Positions 1-4,558 of a stretch of 6,375 nucleotides of DNA are shown here, one piece after another (the stretch's first letter is position 1; each line of letters opens with the position of its first letter). The translations under genes were made by a program, and so were the position numbers. Below the pieces are notes generated by a model that worked only from the letters and a program-made list of their open reading frames with translations, was not told where the DNA came from and did not search any database. This stretch comes from Tardiphaga sp. GTDB lineage: Bacteria; Pseudomonadota; Alphaproteobacteria; Rhizobiales; Xanthobacteraceae. Location: the NCBI GenBank assembly GCA_028290325.1, contig JAQGJY010000420.1, forward strand, positions 1-6,375, in the 5' to 3' direction.

Positions 1-60
1 ATCTCCGCCGTGAACGCCGCCATGCGTCGCGCGACTGAAGGTCGGCGTGCCGCGAGGATC

Positions 61-67
61 AGGAAGG
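61..67 (+). promoter_or_regulatory. Shine-Dalgarno site of the flagellin gene
   Basis: AGGAAGG lies 7 nt before the ATG at 75, a strong purine-rich ribosome binding site that fixes this start. The rest of the upstream stretch (1-60) shows no recognisable sigma-54 or sigma-28 promoter and no supportable coding sequence; it is probably flagellin 5' leader. A short self-complementary CGGC/GCCG pair sits at 43-52, but its 2-nt spacing makes a stable hairpin unlikely. Confidence 0.75.
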
Positions 68-74
68 TTACAAC

Positions 75-1652
75 ATGTCAGGCATTGTTCTCTCGGCGTC
101 CGTTCGTCAGAATTTGCTCTCGTTGCAAAACACGGCAGACCTGTTGTCGACCACCCAGAACCGGCTATCGACGGGCAAGAAGGTCAACACCGCCCTCGAC
201 AACCCGACCAACTTCTTCACCGCCCAGTCCCTCGACAACCGTTCGGGCGACATCAACAATTTGCTCGATGGCATCGGCAACGGCGTGCAGGTTCTTCAGG
301 CCGCCAACACCGGCATCACCTCGCTTCAGAAGCTTGTCGATTCCGCCAAGTCGGTCGCCAATCAGGCGCTCCAGGCTGCGGTTGGTTACTCGACCAAGTC
401 GAGCGTTACGACGACCGCCGTCGCCGGTGCCACCGCCGCCGATCTGCGCGGTGCGCCGACGGCCGCCACGGTCGCGGGCACGGTTGTTAACAACAACCTC
501 GGTACGCCAGTGGCGATCACCTCGGCCACCAAACTCTTGACTGCCGCAACGTCCGATTCGCTGGCCGCGACACCAACCGGCGTTCTGACGGTCAATGGCA
601 AGACCATCACGTTCTCGACCGCGCAATCCACCAAGACCACCGACGCGAGCGGCAACGTGACATTGGGCACCGGCACCGGCAGCACGCTCGCTGTCAGCGA
701 CCTGTTGTCGTCGATCGACAGCATCACGGGCGGAACGTCTTCTGTCGCTGCCGGCGCAGTGACTCTCGGCACTGGCGTTGCTTCCGACCTGGTTCTTTCC
801 GGAACGCTCACCTCGCTTTCAGCGTTTGGCTTGACCGCGGGAACGACCACCCGCACGGCCGGCCCGCTCAGCGGCCTGAACCTGACGATCGGTGCAACCG
901 GCGGCGGCACCGCCACCAACGTCACTTTCGGCGACGGCACCGGTGGTACGGTCTAGAGCCTGAACGATCTGAACGACAAGCTCGCCGGCAATAACCTTCA
1001 GGCGACGATCGACTCGACCGGCGCGATCAACATCACCACCAGCAACGACAAGGCATCCGCCACCATCGGCACCATCGGCGGCACCGCCGCTGGATCAGGC
1101 AAGGCGTTCAACGGCCTCACCGCCGGCGCGCCCGTGAAAGACGCAGCGGCTCAGCTCGTTCGTTCCAACCTCGTGACGCAGTACAACAACATTCTGGACC
1201 AGATCACGTCGAGCTCCCAGGATGCTTCGTTCAATGGCGTGAACTTGCTGAACAACGACGCGCTCAAGCTGACCTTCAACGAGACCGGCACGTCGACCCT
1301 GAAGATCCAGGGCGTGCAGTTCAATGCGACCGGCCTCGGCCTGTCGAAGCTGGCCGACTTCAACGACAACTCGTCGGCGACAGCGGCCATCTCGACGCTG
1401 AGCACCGCTTCCAGCACGCTGCGCACCCAGGCTTCCGCTTTGGGTTCGAACCTCTCGATCGTGCAGATCCGTCAGGACTTCTCGAAGAACCTGATCAACG
1501 TCTTGCAGACCGGTTCGTCGAACCTGACGCTGGCCGACACCAACGAGGAAGCGGCGAACAGCCAGGCGCTGTCGACCCGCCAGTCGATCGCGGTGTCCGC
1601 GCTGTCGCTTGCCAACCAGTCGCAGCAGAGCGTTCTTCAGCTCCTGCGCTGA
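75..1652 (+). pseudogene. Flagellin gene interrupted by an in-frame amber codon
   Basis: This encodes flagellin, the filament subunit exported by the flagellar type III apparatus. Residues 1 to about 105 form the conserved N-terminal D0/D1 region (start MSGIVLSASVRQNLL, then LSTGKKVNTALDNPTNFF and a helix with NNLLDGIGNGVQVLQAANTG). Residues from about 110 to 350 are Thr/Ser/Gly/Ala-rich, typical of the variable surface domain. Codon 294 (954-956) is TAG. The same frame then stays open for 231 codons to TGA at 1650-1652: it contains the D1 segment YNNILDQITSSSQDASFNGV at about residue 370 and a complete C-terminal D0/D1 helix ending QQSVLQLLR. If restored, the length (525 codons) would be ordinary for a Bradyrhizobium-type flagellin. 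The 293-residue truncated product lacks the entire C-terminal half of the D0/D1 coiled coil, which flagellins need for polymerisation, so it should not build filament. No second stop or frameshift is visible, so the lesion is recent, a sequencing/assembly error, or suppressed. Possible original codons one change away include AAG or CAG; related flagellins from memory have Lys near here. The start is fixed by AGGAAGG at 61-67. Confidence 0.85.
954..956 (+). other. In-frame TAG inside the flagellin reading frame
   Basis: The codon lies between GTC (Val 293) and AGC (Ser, codon 295), in the local context gtcTAGagc. It falls in the low-complexity variable domain, not at a domain boundary. The downstream frame reads SLNDLNDKLAGNNLQATIDS, a sequence typical of flagellin D2/D3 segments, so reading frame and selection clearly continued past this point until recently. 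No recoding signal, such as a downstream stem-loop or the CAR-YYA leaky context, is apparent to me. Confidence 0.9.
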
Positions 1653-1674
1653 TATCGCACCAAACAACGACGAC

Positions 1675-1703
1675 AGCGGCGGGGGAAACCCCGCCGCTTT
1701 TTT
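1675..1703 (+). terminator. Rho-independent terminator of the flagellin gene
   Basis: A perfect 10-bp stem AGCGGCGGGG (1675-1684) / CCCCGCCGCT (1689-1698) closes on a GAAA tetraloop of the GNRA class and runs directly into six T residues (1698-1703). It starts 22 nt after the flagellin stop codon. It should separate flagellin transcription from flaF, implying flaF has its own promoter. Confidence 0.93.
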
Positions 1704-1741
1704 ATTGCCGACGAGGCGAGGTCGCCGCCGGTAACGGGGTC

Positions 1742-1778
1742 TTAACGGGTTAACTATAGCTGTTGATGCAAGCTATTT
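1742..1778 (+). promoter_or_regulatory. Candidate flaF promoter with an overlapping dyad
   Basis: The region between the flagellin terminator and flaF is AT-richer than its surroundings. TTAACT (1750-1755) and CTATTT (1773-1778) are separated by 17 nt and resemble the alphaproteobacterial housekeeping pattern TTGAC-N17-CTATAT, though the match is imperfect. The -35 candidate overlaps an inverted repeat TTAAC-GG-GTTAA (1742-1753) that could be an operator. The two TTAA boxes are 4 nt apart, so this is not the CtrA TTAA-N7-TTAA arrangement. The call is based only on motif matching. Confidence 0.35.
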
Positions 1779-1810
1779 TCGTCTGATGACATCAACAACC
1801 GAGGTCACGA

Positions 1811-2173
1811 ATGTCCAATGCTGCCCAGGCCTATGCGCGCGCCGCTCAGACCACGAGCTCACCCCGCGAGATCGAGGCTCAGGCGCTGTTGAAGGCGGCA
1901 CGCAAACTTCAGGATGCAGCGAATCTCAACGCGAGCCTCGAGACGATCAATGAGGCGCTTGTCTTCAACAGCAAGCTTTGGTCGATCTTCGTCACCGAAG
2001 CGATGCGCGATGACAATCCGCAGCCCGTTGAAACCCGCCAAGGTCTGGCCAATCTCGGCATCTTCGTGCTGTCGCAGTCTGCCGCGCTTCAGGTCCTGCC
2101 CGAAGCCGACAAGATCCATGCGCTGATCGAAATCAACCGCAACCTGGCCGCCGGCCTGTCCGGCCGCGCCTGA
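1811..2173 (+). CDS. flaF: FlaF, flagellin synthesis/secretion regulator
   Basis: This 120-residue cytoplasmic protein of the FlaF family is the usual length for the family. It begins MSNAAQAYARAAQTTSSPREIEAQALLKAA and carries the characteristic central stretch LWSIFVTEAMRDDNPQPVE (about residues 56-74), followed by a helical LANLGIFVLSQSA segment. There is no signal peptide or membrane helix. In Caulobacter, FlaF is needed for flagellin production and export and acts opposite to FlbT, which represses flagellin mRNA translation. Position directly after a flagellin gene supports the assignment. GAGG at 1801-1804 gives a good ribosome binding site for the ATG. The next gene starts 9 nt after the stop, with its ribosome binding site overlapping the flaF stop codon (TGAGG), so the two are probably co-translated. 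The frame is intact, in contrast to the flagellin upstream, suggesting other flagellins in the genome still need it. Confidence 0.93.
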   Translation: MSNAAQAYARAAQTTSSPREIEAQALLKAARKLQDAANLNASLETINEALVFNSKLWSIFVTEAMRDDNPQPVETRQGLANLGIFVLSQSAALQVLPEADKIHALIEINRNLAAGLSGRA

Positions 2174-2182
2174 GGTCGCGCC

Positions 2183-2545
2183 ATGGCCGACATCCTGAGC
2201 ACGCTTGCGACGAACTACCGGGCCGCCGGTTCGACGGTCCCGTCCAAGACGCCGTATTTCGACGTCGATCCGGCGAATTTCGAGGGCAAATGGAGCGGCA
2301 AGTATGCCGACAACAAATCCTTCTCGGTGACGGTGTCGGATGTCAGCGGCTTTCGCGCCAAGGTGAAGTATGAGAGCGCCGGGACAGTGAAGTATCAGGA
2401 TGTGTTGATCCGCGATAACTCGTTCCGCGTCGGCGACACCAGGTTTTCGTTACAGAGCAACGGCAAGGCGCAGATCAAAAACGCGGTCAGCGACCCTGCG
2501 ACCGGCGGATCCTATCTCGACACCGCTTACGCGTCGCGCGGCTGA
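2183..2545 (+). CDS. Uncharacterised flagellar-locus protein, 120 aa
   Basis: I do not recognise a named family; similar small proteins near flagellin genes in Bradyrhizobium are familiar to me only as hypotheticals. The protein has no signal peptide, membrane helix or cysteine. Residues 1-25 are Ser/Thr/Ala-rich and probably flexible. From about residue 33 (FEGKWSGKYADNKSFSVTVS) to about 100 it shows alternating hydrophobic/polar residues and Gly turns typical of an all-beta domain, with FRAKVKYESAGTVKYQDVLI and FRVGDTRFSL strands. The flexible, uncleaved N-terminus would fit export through the flagellar type III system, but that is inference. It starts 9 nt after flaF, where flbT is often found, and GAGG at 2172-2175 gives a good ribosome binding site, so it is very likely in the flaF transcript. 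It is not FlbT: neither length nor sequence fits. A filament- or flagellin-associated role is suggested by context only. Confidence 0.85.
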   Translation: MADILSTLATNYRAAGSTVPSKTPYFDVDPANFEGKWSGKYADNKSFSVTVSDVSGFRAKVKYESAGTVKYQDVLIRDNSFRVGDTRFSLQSNGKAQIKNAVSDPATGGSYLDTAYASRG

Positions 2546-2562
2546 TCGCCATTGGCGATCAG
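2542..2562. terminator. Perfect dyad shared by two convergent gene ends
   Basis: CTGATCGCCA (2542-2551) and TGGCGATCAG (2553-2562) are perfect reverse complements around a single T. In RNA this can form a 9-bp stem with a 3-nt loop from either strand. The stop codon of the plus-strand gene (TGA, 2543-2545) lies in one arm and that of the minus-strand gene (TCA on the plus strand, 2559-2561) in the other. No T-run follows on either side, so it is not a canonical intrinsic terminator. It may serve as a bidirectional pause or 3'-end stabilising hairpin. Confidence 0.55.
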
Positions 2563-2924
2563 GCCTTGCGGTCGGTCGGCATCGTTTGGCCGGGGTCGGG
2601 CTTTTGCAGATCGAGCGAGCGGAAATAGGCGCGCCGGCGCAGCATGGCGTCATCGGGAAATTGCCGCACCACTTCAAGCGTGCGCTCATCGATGGTCTGA
2701 TACACGATCGCAGCCGCGGCACGATCGATCGTGATCTGATGCGAAAGGGTACCGGGCAAGCTTTGCGGCTCTGTGCTGACGGCCGACACCCGCTCGACAG
2801 CCGTGACGGCTTTGGGAGCGGCGAGTTCGGTCGGCACGGCATCGCGAACACTGCTGTTAGGCGGTGTCACGAAGATCGACGTCGCCAGCGCCCCCGCCGG
2901 CTTGATGCTGATATCGGTACTCAA
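2559..2924 (-). CDS. FlaG-domain protein, likely filament-associated
   Basis: This is a 121-residue protein if started at TTG (2922-2924). The C-terminal part, residues about 60-103, reads LSHQITIDRAAAAIVYQTID followed by ERTLEVVRQFPDDAMLRRRA, which matches the FlaG pattern: two beta strands, a D..T.EV turn and the (I/V)RQ(I/F)P motif. Residues 1-58 are Pro/Ala/Ser/Val-rich and probably disordered, as in many FlaG proteins. FlaG affects filament length or swimming in other bacteria; the exact role here is unknown. The TTG start is chosen because AGGAGG (complement of 2930-2935) lies exactly 5 nt before it. An upstream in-frame TTG (2979-2981) would add 19 residues of non-flagellar-looking sequence and sits only 2 nt after another AGGAGG. 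There is no signal peptide. The gene converges on the flaF operon with a 13-nt gap. It is not certain to be the orthologue of the named flaG, so no symbol is given. Confidence 0.78.
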   Translation of the reverse strand: MSTDISIKPAGALATSIFVTPPNSSVRDAVPTELAAPKAVTAVERVSAVSTEPQSLPGTLSHQITIDRAAAAIVYQTIDERTLEVVRQFPDDAMLRRRAYFRSLDLQKPDPGQTMPTDRKA

Positions 2925-2929
2925 GGTAG

Positions 2930-2935
2930 CCTCCT
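2930..2935 (-). promoter_or_regulatory. Shine-Dalgarno that selects a TTG start
   Basis: The minus strand reads CAGGAGG-CTACC-TTG: a full AGGAGG, 5 nt, then TTG at 2924-2922. No ATG or GTG in frame lies at a comparable distance, so this site decides the start of the FlaG-domain gene. Confidence 0.75.
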
Positions 2936-3079
2936 GGCTGTCCAAGCGAACCCCACACCTATCCCCATCCGATACTCGCAAAGCCTCCTGAATCCCGCGT
3001 TAGCAAACGTGGTGAATCAGCGCCTCCCGAGTCAGGGGTTAATTTGACGTAAAGACGTGATGAGTTTGATCTTGGTGCC

Positions 3080-3101
3080 GGCCGGGGTCAGGGGTCCGGC
3101 C
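3080..3101 (+). promoter_or_regulatory. GC-rich inverted repeat, function unknown
   Basis: GGCCGG (3080-3085) and CCGGCC (3096-3101) are perfect complements around a 10-nt G-rich loop. No T-run follows, so it is not an obvious terminator. It could be an operator or a structured leader if transcription starts upstream; it could also be chance in GC-rich DNA. Confidence 0.25.
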
Positions 3102-3200
3102 CGACCAGACGGGGCGCTCGGCGATTATCGTCTTGACGTTAATTAGCCGATCCGTCGAAAATGCCGCAAATTCGCCGCAGCTGGGCGATTTTTATCTTGT

Positions 3201-3229
3201 TTGACACAATCATCCGGCACTAATAGCGC
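3201..3229 (+). promoter_or_regulatory. Candidate promoter of the efflux operon
   Basis: TTGACA at 3201-3206 is a perfect sigma-70 -35 box about 75 nt before the adaptor start codon. The -10 region is poor: at 17-nt spacing the hexamer is TAGCGC, and TAATAG occurs only at 14-nt spacing. A good -35 with a weak -10 would fit a promoter needing an activator, but no regulator gene is in the window. A start near 3235 would exclude most translation from the upstream TTG at 3235. Confidence 0.4.
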
Positions 3230-3279
3230 CACCGTTGTGGCAATCCGCCGCACGACGCCCGCTGACCCGATCGAGTGCT

Positions 3280-4524
3280 ATGCCGACAGGATTTTTCCAG
3301 CGTTTTCAGGCTTTGAAACCTCGCTTGCCGGGTGTGATTTTGGCAATCGCGGTCGCGATCGGATTGGGCGTCTATGGTCTGATGCCTGAGAAAAAAGCAG
3401 CGGGGCCCAATTCCGAGGTCTCCAGCCAGTCGCGTCGCGTCGGCACGCGTTACACGCCAAGCGCGACCGAATGGGCAAGCCTGACGATCGAGCAGGTCAA
3501 CGCGCGCGAATTCCGCGCCGAGCACGTCACCGAAGGCAAGATCGCCGTCGATGAGGATCGTTCGACGCCGGTATTCTCGCCCTATGCCGGTCGCGTCACC
3601 AAACTGCTGGCGCGCCCCGGCGATGTCGTGACGCAAGGTCAGCCGCTGTTCACGATCGAGGCGGCCGATACCGTCGGCGCGCAGAACGATTTCGTTGCCG
3701 CGATGACCGGCATGAACAAGGCGAAGTCGCAACTCGACCTGGCGCAGTTGCAGGACAAACGCGCCCGCGATTTGTTCGAGGGCAAAGCCATCCCGCTGAA
3801 GGACGTGCAGTCGGCGCAGGCCACGCTCATCACCGCGCAGAACGATCTGCGATCGGCGACGACCGCGCTGGAAGCCGCGCGCAATCGCCTGCGGATCTTC
3901 GGCCTCGACGAAGCCGCCGTCGCCGCGTTTCAGGACAAGGGCAAGATCAATCCCGAGACCACCATCTATGCGCCGATCGCCGGCACCGTCGTGCAGCGCA
4001 AGATCGGCCCCGGCCAATATATCAGCGCCGGCGCGACCGATCCGAGCTTCGTGATTGGCGACCTCTCGACCGTGTGGCTGACGGCGTTCGTGCGCGAGAC
4101 CGAAGTCTCCGCGATCGAAGTCGGCGACGAGATCAGCTTCACCGTGCTCGCGCTGCGCGGCCGCGACCTTACCGCAAAAGTCGATTACATCGCGGCGGCG
4201 ATCGATCCCAGCACGCGGCGCCTGCTGGTGCGCGCCGTCGTGCCGAATCCGGGCGGACAATTGAAGCCCGAAATGTTCGCCAGCGTGACGATCTATTCGT
4301 CGGGCGATCATCCGGCGGTCGGCGTGCCACGCACCTCGCTGATCTACGAAGGCGATCAGGTCCGGCTGTGGGTCGCGCATGACGACAAGACCATCGAGTT
4401 GCGCACGATCAAAACCGGTCTCGTGAACGGTCAGCAGGTCGAGGTTGTTAGCGGTCTCGCGTCCGGCGAAAAGATCGTCACGCGCGGCAGTCTGTTCATC
4501 GATCGCGCCGCCTCGGGCAGCTGA
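3280..4524 (+). CDS. RND efflux periplasmic adaptor subunit (CusB/CzcB-like)
   Basis: This 414-residue membrane fusion protein links an inner-membrane RND pump to an outer-membrane channel. Residues 1-16 are basic and precede an uncleaved membrane anchor at about 17-35 (LPGVILAIAVAIGLGVYGLM). The first half of the barrel-sandwich (lipoyl-like) domain is at about 92-130, with SPYAGRVTKLLARPGDVV. The alpha-hairpin is at about 137-210 (KSQLDLAQLQDKRARDLF, then VQSAQATLITAQNDL). The second lipoyl half starts near 227 (TTIYAPIAGTVVQRKIGPGQ). The beta-barrel runs from about 255 to 340 and the membrane-proximal domain occupies the rest. No Met- or His-rich metal-binding segment follows the anchor, unlike CusB-type copper adaptors. 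ATG 3280 is preferred over the in-frame TTG at 3235 because the anchor starts right after it; its ribosome binding site is weak (GAG at 3273-3275). The pump gene follows after 34 nt, so this is one operon. Confidence 0.9.
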   Translation: MPTGFFQRFQALKPRLPGVILAIAVAIGLGVYGLMPEKKAAGPNSEVSSQSRRVGTRYTPSATEWASLTIEQVNAREFRAEHVTEGKIAVDEDRSTPVFSPYAGRVTKLLARPGDVVTQGQPLFTIEAADTVGAQNDFVAAMTGMNKAKSQLDLAQLQDKRARDLFEGKAIPLKDVQSAQATLITAQNDLRSATTALEAARNRLRIFGLDEAAVAAFQDKGKINPETTIYAPIAGTVVQRKIGPGQYISAGATDPSFVIGDLSTVWLTAFVRETEVSAIEVGDEISFTVLALRGRDLTAKVDYIAAAIDPSTRRLLVRAVVPNPGGQLKPEMFASVTIYSSGDHPAVGVPRTSLIYEGDQVRLWVAHDDKTIELRTIKTGLVNGQQVEVVSGLASGEKIVTRGSLFIDRAASGS

Positions 4525-4558
4525 TCCAGCTTCGGCTCTCCTGAAAGGTCCGATCTGA

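Larger units (their letters stand above)
2925..3279. other. Divergent intergenic region without a gene
   Basis: This stretch of 355 nt between the minus-strand FlaG-domain gene and the plus-strand efflux operon must hold the promoters of both. Reading frames here are short, lack family resemblance and have no good ribosome binding sites. It contains three TTGAC boxes on the plus strand (3044, 3133, 3201), two GTTAATT boxes (3038-3044 and 3138-3144) and a GC-rich hairpin (3080-3101). I see no tRNA, riboswitch fold or mobile-element end. Confidence 0.6.

Noticed and set aside
10..626. Several overlapping frames on both strands over the 5' part of flagellin
   Set aside because: Arg/Pro-rich low-complexity translations that shadow the conserved flagellin N-terminus; no ribosome binding sites.
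954..956. Pyrrolysine or other UAG recoding
   Set aside because: No recoding element is seen nearby and this bacterial group is not known to use UAG as sense; a mutation or sequence error is simpler. Kept only as a testable option.
1742..1753. CtrA binding site
   Set aside because: TTAA boxes are separated by 4 nt, not the 7 nt of the CtrA consensus.
2586..3047. A 153-codon plus-strand frame across the FlaG-domain gene
   Set aside because: It is antisense to a gene with a recognisable FlaG motif and strong ribosome binding site, and its own translation resembles no family.
3235..3279. Upstream in-frame TTG start for the adaptor
   Set aside because: It would add 15 polar residues before the basic N-terminus and anchor, has no ribosome binding site, and coincides with the expected transcription start.
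3201..3389. A 62-codon plus-strand frame starting at the TTGACA box
   Set aside because: Overlaps the adaptor start in another frame, begins within the presumed promoter and has no ribosome binding site.
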